Shown: positions 1 through 8,323 of the stretch, piece after piece
Numbering within the stretch: the first letter of the stretch is position 1
How the letters are laid out: every line of letters starts with the position of its first letter
Origin: Hyphomicrobiales bacterium
GTDB taxonomy: Bacteria; Pseudomonadota; Alphaproteobacteria; Rhizobiales; Xanthobacteraceae
Direction of reading: 5' to 3'
DNA length: 64,000 nucleotides
Assembly (NCBI GenBank): GCA_003169835.1
Contig: PNAI01000044.1
Coordinates: 20,447 to 84,446, forward strand
Program-made: the position numbers and the translations under genes
The notes under the pieces: generated by a model
Told to the model about the DNA's origin: nothing
The model's input: the letters and a program-made list of their open reading frames with translations, nothing else
Database searches by the model: none

Positions 1-1002
1 ACCGACTTCATCTTCATGGTCAAAGACACAAGCTACATGTTCGTCACCGGCCCGGACGTGGTGAAGACCGTGACGAACGAAGTGGTCACGGCCGAGCAAC
101 TCGGCGGCGCGAGCGTGCACACGACTAAATCCGCGGTAGCCGACGGCGCCTACGAGAACGATACGGAGTGTCTGCTGCAGATGCGCCGGCTGATCGACTT
201 TCTGCCGGCGAATTTTTCTGCCGGCGTGCCGGAATGGCCGAGCCAGGACAATCCCGAACGCGAGGAGAAATCGCTCGACACGCTGATCCCGGACAGTCCC
301 AACAAACCCTACGACATCAAGGAACTCATTCTCAAAACGGTGGACGAGGGCGACTTCTTCGAAATCTCCGAAGCGTTCGCCAAGAACATCGTTGTGGGTT
401 TTGGCCGGATGGCCGGGCGCACGTTGGGTTTCGTCGCCAACCAGCCGATGGTGCTTGCGGGCGTGCTCGATTCCGACGCCAGCCGCAAGGCGGCGCGCTT
501 CGTGCGCTTTTGCGACGCGTTCGAAATTCCGATTGTTACATTTGTCGATGTGCCGGGCTTTCTGCCGGGCACCGCGCAGGAGCAGGGCGGGCTGATCAAG
601 CACGGCGCGAAGCTGCTGTTCGCCTACAGCCAGTGCACCGTGCCGCTGGTCACCGTGATCACGCGCAAGGCGTTCGGCGGCGCGTATGACGTGATGGCGA
701 GCAAGCACGTGGGGGGCGATCTCAACTACGCGTGGCCGACGGCGCAGATCGCGGTGATGGGGGCGAGGGGCGCGGTGGAGATCATCTTCCGCGCCGACAT
801 TGGCGACGCGAAAAAAATCGTCGCGCGCACGAAGGAATACGAGGAGCGGTTTTTGTCGCCGTTCGCTGCGGCTGAGCGCGGCTACATCGACGACGTGATC
901 ATGCCGCATGCGACACGGCGGCGTATTTGCCGCGCGCTCGCGATGCTGCGGGGGAAGAAGGTCGAGATGCCGGCGCGGAAACATGATAATTTGCCAGTGT
1001 GA
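1..1002 (+). CDS. pccB: Propionyl-CoA/acyl-CoA carboxylase, carboxyltransferase (beta) subunit, 3' part (5' end outside window)
   Basis: Open from base 1; translation TSYMFVTGPDVVKTVTNEVVTAEQLGG...GGLIKHGAKLLFAYSQCTVPLVTVITRKAFGGAYDVM typical of the PccB carboxyltransferase C-terminus. Confidence 0.95.
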   Translation, partial: TDFIFMVKDTSYMFVTGPDVVKTVTNEVVTAEQLGGASVHTTKSAVADGAYENDTECLLQMRRLIDFLPANFSAGVPEWPSQDNPEREEKSLDTLIPDSPNKPYDIKELILKTVDEGDFFEISEAFAKNIVVGFGRMAGRTLGFVANQPMVLAGVLDSDASRKAARFVRFCDAFEIPIVTFVDVPGFLPGTAQEQGGLIKHGAKLLFAYSQCTVPLVTVITRKAFGGAYDVMASKHVGGDLNYAWPTAQIAVMGARGAVEIIFRADIGDAKKIVARTKEYEERFLSPFAAAERGYIDDVIMPHATRRRICRALAMLRGKKVEMPARKHDNLPV

Positions 1003-1947
1003 ATATGGTGAAAGAGAAACGGCTCAAGGTTAGTGCCAACGTAAAGGTGGAAGCTTCTGAGAAGGCGACCTATCAGAGAAAAAGAATAACTACCGAAATA
1101 ATTTCACCAGATGTCAGTCGTGCAAAGGCTGGAGCGTGGCTGCACCTCATATCTCCGCTCACAGAATGGGCGGGATTGAAGGGGGATGAAATAAGATACC
1201 GGCGACAACAGTTGCGCATTCAACGAGAGGATGTTCTCAGCAAAATCATACAGGACGCCCGAAATCGACTTCAATTTTCTGAAAGAAAGAATACGCCTAT
1301 TCCGAATAAGTTTCTTGTGCCGTTTCTTGAGAAGGCCTCATTGGAGGATGAGGACAGTGAAATTATGAAAATGTGGTCCGAACTTCTAGTGTCTGCCGTA
1401 TCAAGCTATGACCCAGTCTATCTTCGGATCATTGAAATTTTATCTCAAATTGGGTCGGGGGAGGCTCAATATCTGAAAAAATTGCTATTGGGTTCAAGAT
1501 CGGACTTTGAGTTGCACTTCGTCAGCGAAGTTCCTTTCTTTTTTTGCTTCACAGTTCCTTCGCAGGGAAGCGGAGTCTTGCTTCAGGGGTCATAAGGGGC
1601 AGCCGGATGAACTTAATCGTCGTCTCATTGCTGAGATTGAGAAGCCGGGCGGCCTACTTAGCTTTATCTACTTGCTGGGATTTGATGAAGAAAACTATGA
1701 ATGCGAATACTTTCATCCAGACTACGTTTCGGAAGACAAGCCCGTTCCGAGCACCCTAGAAAACCTCGGACTTATTTTGATTAACCGGAACCTACATTTC
1801 GAGAGTGGGCGCCTTGGCTACACAGGTGAGAGGCAGATGATGCTTCGGACCGTTTCGCTGACTTCATTTGGTCTATTATTCCTAAGGTCATGTGACAAAC
1901 AGCTAAAGAGTGCCCTCGATGATGCAGAGCGTCGCGAAGTGATTTAA
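999..1947 (+). pseudogene. DUF4393 (Abi-alpha-like) protein interrupted by a frameshift at a T7 tract
   Basis: Two ORFs (999..1595 and 1507..1947) in different frames read as one protein; KFLVPFLEKASLEDEDSEIMKMWSELLVSA resembles DUF4393; frames swap near TTTTTTT at 1539-1545. Confidence 0.65.
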
Positions 1948-2033
1948 TTTCCGTATTCGGGTGGTGTAGTTTTTTGCGCGTTTCTTTATTGCACTTTGGT
2001 GCCCTTGCGATGCTGAAGAACAAGCAAGCGTAT

Positions 2034-2059
2034 CCCGGATGAGCGTAGCGACATCCGGG
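2034..2059. repeat. Short palindromic intergenic element CCCGGATG-agcgtagcga-CATCCGGG
   Basis: Perfect 8-bp inverted repeat; resembles intergenic palindromes common in Bradyrhizobium-type genomes. Confidence 0.5.
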
Positions 2060-2095
2060 GCTAACCTTGCCGCATCCTACCCGCTCACGCTGGCC

Positions 2096-2407
2096 TTATT
2101 GGCAACATCCGTCCGAGCAGCAATGGGCGACATCCTGGCAGCAGCCGTACTTATCGAGCTGATTAAAATGACAACAGTATTCACCGGCAGCGCAGGCCGG
2201 TGCGCCTGTTTGTGAGCAAACGGCCTGGGCATATACCGGAGTTTTCTTTGCGCGCTGCGATGCCGCCATGAGCCTGTCACCAAGCGGGGCATGGTCCTGA
2301 TTGTAAGCGATCGGTGTGAAGTTGCGTTCCGCCGATGATGCGGGACCCGTACTCAGAGAAATAAAAGCCAGAGCGGCCATCGATGCTGCGAAAATCAATT
2401 TTTTCAT
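2096..2407 (-). CDS. Secreted Cys-rich small protein (granulin-like CC pattern)
   Basis: Signal peptide MKKLIFAASMAALAFISLSTGPASSA; C-terminus CSQTGAPACAAGEYCCHFNQLDKYGCCQDVAHCCSDGCCQ. Confidence 0.75.
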   Translation of the reverse strand: MKKLIFAASMAALAFISLSTGPASSAERNFTPIAYNQDHAPLGDRLMAASQRAKKTPVYAQAVCSQTGAPACAAGEYCCHFNQLDKYGCCQDVAHCCSDGCCQ

Positions 2408-2914
2408 TGTTTGCCTCCCCTAATAAACCGATACCGATGGCTCATTATATAAAAGGCCTTCGAGCGCACAAATGTGATTATGTAGGCACGCGTGACTAAA
2501 ATTTTTGCAGAGGCTGGTGGCGGCCAAAGTGCTCTGTGTGTTTGAAGCGCGTAAGATGGGTTGAACGAAGCGAAATCTATGGCGATGCCGGCTCTGATGG
2601 CGGGAATGCCTTAACGGGGCCGATATTGGGCAAGCCCGACATCGGTCTTTTGGGCCGATACCGGGTAGACCCGGCATCGGGATGCGGCGCCTGCGCGCTG
2701 AGGCTCGTAACCTCGCGTCGGGGACGCCTCGGGCAGCGCAAACAAGTGTATGCAGTTTGCGCAAGCGCAACTGCTATGCTGGCCCTACTACGAGGGTCTG
2801 CCTTCAATGGCTGGACGCGGGCCGGACGAACGGCGGCGAAAGCTGCCGGGATCAAGGGGCCAACGGCTCCTGTCCGGCCCCGGGCTGCAAAGCGGACTTG
2901 TGGCATTCAGTCGA

Positions 2915-3037
2915 TCACGACTTAAAACCAGTCCCGCCGCACCTCTGACACTTCACTTTCTTGTCGCCCTTTTTGACAAGACCTTTGCCTTCGCAATTGC
3001 TGCATTTCTGTTTCGGTTTGCCTGCGTTTTTCTGCAT
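2915..3037 (-). CDS. 40-aa small protein with two CxxCxGxG zinc-binding motifs (DnaJ zinc-finger-like)
   Basis: Manual translation MQKNAGKPKQKCSNCEGKGLVKKGDKKVKCQRCGGTGFKS*; GGAG upstream of the ATG; below the ORF-track size cut-off. Confidence 0.6.
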   Translation of the reverse strand: MQKNAGKPKQKCSNCEGKGLVKKGDKKVKCQRCGGTGFKS

Positions 3038-3316
3038 GTGGTCTCCAATTCAAGAATCCATGCTTACTACCAAGCCATGGAGAATGCCATCACGCAAATA
3101 ACGTGTGGTTGGCACAAGACGCCACAAGCTCTGCGCGTCGCCGCTTTTGTTGGTTTTGCATTCTGAACATTTGTTTTGTTTTCGTTGTCTGAACGTCGCT
3201 TCATTGTTGTGGCTAGAATGCGCCGCATCTGTCCAAACTTTAATTTGTTCGGGATTGTGCCGACGCAATTGGCACTTACGTTTTTAACCATCAACCAACG
3301 CCAATGGAGGCACACA

Positions 3317-3814
3317 ATGTTGAAAGCTCTCTTCGCCGGAACAACCGCGCTGACACTGATCGGCGGGTCCATGGTTTATGCTCAGCAGACAGCGCCGGCG
3401 CAGCCCGGTAGCGAGATCACGCAACAGCGCGTGCGGGTGACGCCTGAGGAAATCATCTCACGTACCAACGCGCGCATCACTGAACTGAAGACGGAACTGA
3501 AGCTCACGCCACAGCAAGAGAAAAACTGGTCGCTGTTTGAGGTGACGGTGCGCGAAAGCGCCAAGCAGCGCGCCGAGCATTTCGAGCAGGTGCGCAAGAT
3601 GCGTGAGCAGGCCGGCGGGCAGCCACAGGGCGATCGCGCGGCAACAACGCCTGAGGACGCCGCCACTCAGAAGCGCCTCGCCGCTGCGCTCGATCCGCTC
3701 TACAAGAGCCTCGACGAGCGCCAGAAGCAGAAGTTCGCAACGCTGTTCCGCGTGGACGGCGAGGGGCGTCATTTCTGGTTCCGCGGCCGCGGCGATCGAG
3801 GCCAACGGTCGTAA
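3317..3814 (+). CDS. Periplasmic Spy/CpxP-type LTXXQ motif protein
   Basis: Signal peptide MLKALFAGTTALTLIGGSMVYAQ, LKTELKLTPQQEKNWSLFE. Confidence 0.8.
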   Translation: MLKALFAGTTALTLIGGSMVYAQQTAPAQPGSEITQQRVRVTPEEIISRTNARITELKTELKLTPQQEKNWSLFEVTVRESAKQRAEHFEQVRKMREQAGGQPQGDRAATTPEDAATQKRLAAALDPLYKSLDERQKQKFATLFRVDGEGRHFWFRGRGDRGQRS

Positions 3815-3853
3815 CGCCTTCGATCCTTACACTCGTGCCTTACAAGCGCGGAA

Positions 3854-3880
3854 AGCCGCCGGGTTCGCCCGGCGGCTTTT
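3854..3880 (+). terminator. Rho-independent terminator
   Basis: GCCGCCGGG-ttcg-CCCGGCGGC followed by TTTTC. Confidence 0.88.
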
Positions 3881-4043
3881 CTTGTCATGTCGCCAACCTC
3901 CGTTCGTCTCTGCGTAACGAGGTATCGAGACAGGCTAGATTCCCACTTTCGCGGGAATGAGCGGAGGTGTAGTTGCTACGTTGGCCGGTCACTTCGCCGG
4001 GTAGTAGAATGGCGCGCGCCGACGGATCACACGGACGCTCAAA

Positions 4044-4646
4044 ATGGATTTATCGATCATTCGAACGCGAAGGACTGTTCTCGCTGCGTTGCTCGTTCTG
4101 CCGTGTTTTGCGGGCGCGTGTGCGGCGCAGACCAGCGCTGGCAACGCGCGGCCGGCAGAGTGGGCGCGACCCATCGCGGTTGCGGGCGTGCCAAATCTTC
4201 ATCGGGTGGCAAATAATTTCTATCGCAGCGCGCAGCCCGATGCGGAAGGATTCAAGGCGATGGCGACGCAATATGGCGTGCGCACGGTGGTCAGCCTACG
4301 GGCGTTCAATTCGGATGAAACGCTTTCGCGCGGACTCAACCTCAGCCTCGTGCGTTTCAAAACTCACACCTGGCATATCGAGCGCGAGGACGTGATCGGC
4401 GCGTTGCGCGCGTTGCGAAGCGCGACCAAAGTGGGGCCGGTGTTGCTGCATTGCCAGCACGGCGCCGATCGCACCGGGCTGATCACGGCACTTTATCGCA
4501 TTCTCTATGAAGGCTGGAGCAAGCAGGCCGCGAGCGAGGAAATGCTCCAGGGCAATTTCGGCTATCATGCGGTGTGGGGAAATATCCCGCGCTACATCCG
4601 CAATGTCGATGTCTCACGGCTCAAGCGGGAGATTGGGGTCGAGTGA
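4044..4646 (+). CDS. Exported dual-specificity/tyrosine phosphatase
   Basis: HCQHGADRTG P-loop (CX5R), N-terminal signal-like region. Confidence 0.85.
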   Translation: MDLSIIRTRRTVLAALLVLPCFAGACAAQTSAGNARPAEWARPIAVAGVPNLHRVANNFYRSAQPDAEGFKAMATQYGVRTVVSLRAFNSDETLSRGLNLSLVRFKTHTWHIEREDVIGALRALRSATKVGPVLLHCQHGADRTGLITALYRILYEGWSKQAASEEMLQGNFGYHAVWGNIPRYIRNVDVSRLKREIGVE

Positions 4647-4861
4647 TGTTTCAGCTGCCCGCCGCGGCGACGTTCGATTACGCCGAGAACCTCCAAATCG
4701 GGCGGATTCTTGCGGCGGGTCCGTCTGTCGATTTAAGCGTGGTCGAAGCCGCGAGCCGGATGACGGTGCCCAAATCGCTGGCGTCCAGCGTGACCGAGAC
4801 ATGCCTGATCGCGCTTGCCGTCATTGCCGGATTGCGCTGGCGGCGCCGGCGTCGATCTTAG
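4646..4861 (+). CDS. Small putative single-pass membrane protein
   Basis: TGATG overlap with upstream stop; C-terminal ETCLIALAVIAGLRWRRRRRS (TM + Arg tail). Confidence 0.4.
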   Translation: MFQLPAAATFDYAENLQIGRILAAGPSVDLSVVEAASRMTVPKSLASSVTETCLIALAVIAGLRWRRRRRS

Positions 4862-4899
4862 GTGTGTATGAATATGCTGTGCCATGAGGAGGTCATTCG

Positions 4900-5295
4900 A
4901 TGAGCACGCCCAAACCGGTTGAATACGCCACTGCTTCGAAAGCCGTGCGCGCGGTGTTCGACGACATCAAGAAGTCACGAAAAGTCGACGACGTGAACAA
5001 TTTCTGGAAATATCTCGCGCGCGATCCAGCGACGCTCAAGCGCACGTGGGAGAGCGTCAAGCAGATCATGGCGCCGGGCGCGCTCGATCCGCTGACCAAG
5101 GAGATGATCTATCTGGCCGTGAGCGTCACCAATGGCTGCGGCTACTGCATCGCGAGCCACACGCCGGCGGCGCGCAAAGCGGGCATGAGCGAAGCCATGT
5201 TCGGCGAGGTGATGGCGGTGGTCGGCATGGCCAATGAGACCAACCGCCTGGCCAACGGCTACCGCGTGCCGATCGATGCGGCGTTCGAGAAATGA
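4900..5295 (+). CDS. Carboxymuconolactone decarboxylase (AhpD-like) family protein
   Basis: TNGCGYCIASHTPAARKAGMSEAMFGEVMAVV; GAGG RBS upstream. Confidence 0.9.
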   Translation: MSTPKPVEYATASKAVRAVFDDIKKSRKVDDVNNFWKYLARDPATLKRTWESVKQIMAPGALDPLTKEMIYLAVSVTNGCGYCIASHTPAARKAGMSEAMFGEVMAVVGMANETNRLANGYRVPIDAAFEK

Positions 5296-5317
5296 GGGAA
5301 GCGGAGTTTGATCTCCG

Positions 5318-5842
5318 TCAGTTGTTTCCCAATTCCTCGAGGTTCACCAGGAATTCACTCAGGCACACACTCACATTGGCTGTGCCACGATTGGTTTCGA
5401 GGATCGTGAGGCGTATCCAGGCGTAGCGACCCTTTGTGATGATGAACTTTTGCGCCTCCGCCGTATCCTTGAGCGCAATCATTCCCTTATAGCCGCTGTC
5501 TGTTTCGATCATGGCCCGCTTGACGCGACCATTCTGGCGAAACGTTTTCTCCAACTTCGCATAGCCGTTGGTCATCGTCACTGTGCGCAAGGGCGCTTTC
5601 GGCTTTAGGTGCAGGGTGACGATCTGATTGCTTTCGGCGCCCGCGCACCAGGCGCCGTCACCGGTTGCCGCCAGATTCTCAGGCCCGAAATTCATGCCGC
5701 CTTGCGGCGCGCGAACCGACGTCACGCAATGACGCATGTTGGCAAACTGGCCCGACCGCTCGTAGCAGGTTTCATCAGACAGGGCGGGTACGGAAACGAG
5801 GCACGTGGCAAACAGTGCGGTTGCAAAAACGCGGGTACGCAT
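5318..5842 (-). CDS. Secreted hypothetical protein, possibly discoidin (F5/8C)-like
   Basis: Signal peptide MRTRVFATALFATCLVSVPALS; WCAGAESNQIVTLHL; coding-like composition. Confidence 0.65.
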   Translation of the reverse strand: MRTRVFATALFATCLVSVPALSDETCYERSGQFANMRHCVTSVRAPQGGMNFGPENLAATGDGAWCAGAESNQIVTLHLKPKAPLRTVTMTNGYAKLEKTFRQNGRVKRAMIETDSGYKGMIALKDTAEAQKFIITKGRYAWIRLTILETNRGTANVSVCLSEFLVNLEELGNN

Positions 5843-5940
5843 GGAATTCCTTTGAGACAGGGGCGGGTTATATCGGCAATGCAATGCTAACTGAAGGACG
5901 CGGGCTGTTCGAGAGCGGAAATTGGGCTACACAGGCGCCG

Positions 5941-6855
5941 ATGTCTAATAGTCCTGCTTCCGAGAATCCCACGTCGCCGCGCAACCTCGATCGGCTTGCC
6001 ATCTATGCCGCGCCCGGCGTGTTCCTGGTGCTGTGGGCCTCGGGCTTCATCGGCGCGAAGTTCGGCATGCCCTATGCCGAGCCGATGACGTTCCTGTTCG
6101 CGCGCATGGCGGCCGTGGTGGTGCTGATCGGAGCGATCGTGCTGCTGACGCGGCCACCATGGCCGGATCGTGCCGGCATCCGTCACAGCGCGGTGACGGG
6201 TTTGTTCGTGCACGGCTGCTATCTCGGCGGGGTCTTCGTCGCGCTCGATCATAAGCTGCCGGCGGGGCTGGTCGCGCTGGTGGTGAGTCTGCAGCCGGTG
6301 CTTGCTTCGACGTTGGCCAATCGGCTGCTGGGCGAGAAGGTGATGCCGCGCCAGTGGCTCGGCCTCGGGCTTGGCGTTGTCGGCGTCTATCTCGTGGTGC
6401 ATGGCCATACCGAGGGCGAGGCGACGCCAATCGCTTGGGCCGCCGCCACGTTCGCGCTGATCGGCATGACGCTTGGCACGCTCTATCAGAAACGCTTTGG
6501 CGGTAGCATCGATTGGCGCACCGGCTTTCTTGTGCAATATGCGGCCGCCGCCGCCCTGTTTGGAATTGCCGCGCTGTTGTTCGAAACGCGCATCGTGCAG
6601 TGGACGCCGCAGCTCGTGTTTGCGCTCGCGTGGCTGGTATTCGCGCTCTCGTTCGGGGCGATCTGGCTGTTGTATTTTTTGATCCGGCGGTCGGCGGCCA
6701 CGCGCGTGGTAAGCCTGTTCTATCTCACGCCGCCGATCACGGCGCTGATGGCTTGGGCAGCGTTTGATGAGCGGCTGACGGCGCTGTCGCTTGTCGGCAT
6801 GGCAATCTGTGTTGCCGGCGTTGCATTGGTGAACTGGCGGGTCAGCAACGCGTAA
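5941..6855 (+). CDS. EamA/DMT-family transporter
   Basis: Ten-TM hydrophobic profile; VLWASGFIGAKFGMPYAEPMTFLFARM; in-frame upstream start at 5884 possible. Confidence 0.88.
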   Translation: MSNSPASENPTSPRNLDRLAIYAAPGVFLVLWASGFIGAKFGMPYAEPMTFLFARMAAVVVLIGAIVLLTRPPWPDRAGIRHSAVTGLFVHGCYLGGVFVALDHKLPAGLVALVVSLQPVLASTLANRLLGEKVMPRQWLGLGLGVVGVYLVVHGHTEGEATPIAWAAATFALIGMTLGTLYQKRFGGSIDWRTGFLVQYAAAAALFGIAALLFETRIVQWTPQLVFALAWLVFALSFGAIWLLYFLIRRSAATRVVSLFYLTPPITALMAWAAFDERLTALSLVGMAICVAGVALVNWRVSNA

Positions 6856-6864
6856 GCTTAGCGC

Positions 6865-7293
6865 TCAGTCTTGCTTCTTCGTCATGACGATTTGAGTCTG
6901 CGTCACGATCGCAGCGAGCTTGCCGTCGTTGCGGGTAATTTTTGTTTGCCAGACCATGGTGGTGCGGCCGCGATGCAGCGGCGTGCAGTCCGCATGTGCG
7001 GTGTCGCCAAGTGGAATGCCGGCAAAGAAATTGGTCTTGCTCTCGATCGTGGCGGTGGAAGCGCCGTCCGATAGGTTTGCGATGGTCGCGGTGCCGCCGA
7101 GATTGTCGGCGAGCGCCATGATCGCGCCGCCATGCAAGACGCCATTGCGATTGCTGAGCTGCTCGGTCACCGCCATCTCGGCGGTCACGCGCTCGGGCGA
7201 GACATGCGTGATCTGCATGCCCATGAAGCCTGCGAACGGCGGCTGTTCGTCGGCGCGCATGTTGAAATTCCGCGGCTGGGATTGGTTGCTCAT
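6865..7293 (-). CDS. PaaI-family hotdog thioesterase
   Basis: NRNGVLHGGAIMALADNLGGTATI motif. Confidence 0.85.
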   Translation of the reverse strand: MSNQSQPRNFNMRADEQPPFAGFMGMQITHVSPERVTAEMAVTEQLSNRNGVLHGGAIMALADNLGGTATIANLSDGASTATIESKTNFFAGIPLGDTAHADCTPLHRGRTTMVWQTKITRNDGKLAAIVTQTQIVMTKKQD

Positions 7294-7346
7294 GGCTTTG
7301 CGCTTCCCGAATAGGCCGTGCAGCTTTAGCACTCGGCTAGCGTTAA

Positions 7347-7373
7347 TGAAAAGGGCGCGGTATGCACCGCGCC
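7347..7373 (-). terminator. Rho-independent terminator of the peroxiredoxin gene
   Basis: On - strand GGCGCGGT-gcat-ACCGCGCC followed by CTTTTC. Confidence 0.75.
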
Positions 7374-7401
7374 TCTATCCGATACGTTGGTTGCGATTGG
7401 C

Positions 7402-8061
7402 TTACTGAGGCTGCGGCACGATGCGAATATAGGGCTTCGGCGATTTCCAGCCTTGCGGATAGGTCTTCTTGGCGTCGTCATCGGTCACGGAGCCGGCGAT
7501 GATGACGTCTTCGCCCTTCTTCCAGTTCACCGGGGTCGCGACCTTGTGCTTGGCGGTGAGCTGAAGCGAGTCGATCACGCGCAGCACCTCGTCGAAGTTG
7601 CGGCCGGTGGTCATGGGATAGACGAGGACAAGCTTGATCTTCTTGTCGGGGCCGATGACGAAGACGTTGCGGACGGTCTGGTTTTCGGCCGCGGTGCGCT
7701 TGGTGGGATCGCCGCTCGTGCTCGCCGGCAGCATGTCGTAGAGCTTCGAGACATTGAAGTCGATGTCGGCGATCATCGGATAGTTTGGCGCGAAACCTTG
7801 CGTCTCCTTGATGTCGGCGGCCCAACTCGCATGCCGGTCGACCGGGTCAACGGAGAGTCCGATGATCTTGACGCCGCGCTTGTCGAATTCGGGTTTGATT
7901 TTGGCCATGTAGCCAAGTTCGGTGGTGCAGACCGGTGTGAAATCTTTGGGGTGCGAAAACAGCACCGCCCATTTGTCGCCGATCCAGTCGTGAAAACGGA
8001 TTTTACCTTCGGTGGTTTGGGCTTCGAAATCCGGAGCCGTGTCGTTGATCTTTAGAGACAT
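7402..8061 (-). CDS. Peroxiredoxin, Prx6/1-Cys type
   Basis: HPKDFTPVCTTEL active site and Prx6-type C-terminus PVNWKKGEDVII. Confidence 0.93.
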   Translation of the reverse strand: MSLKINDTAPDFEAQTTEGKIRFHDWIGDKWAVLFSHPKDFTPVCTTELGYMAKIKPEFDKRGVKIIGLSVDPVDRHASWAADIKETQGFAPNYPMIADIDFNVSKLYDMLPASTSGDPTKRTAAENQTVRNVFVIGPDKKIKLVLVYPMTTGRNFDEVLRVIDSLQLTAKHKVATPVNWKKGEDVIIAGSVTDDDAKKTYPQGWKSPKPYIRIVPQPQ

Positions 8062-8323
8062 TTGATACCCTCCTGACATCACTCATCGAGCCTGTGTGGC
8101 TGGCGCATATAGCACCGCGCTTGGCAGCCAATCAACCGATGGGAACGATATATGTCGCAGTCGGCGCGCTCGGCAGATGCTGGATTTTTCAATTAGTTGC
8201 AGGGATAGGGAAGGATATCTTCCGCGTGCCGCCGCGCGTAGCATGGCCGTCTGCGGCGGGTGGTGGCGGGCTTGATTGACAGGTCTGCGGTTGCGCCGCT
8301 AAGGCACGGCCCGGGAAGCAGGC

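Noticed and set aside
2420-2948. Several overlapping ORFs on both strands
   Set aside because: Mutually overlapping, no RBS/family signal; region looks noncoding and structured
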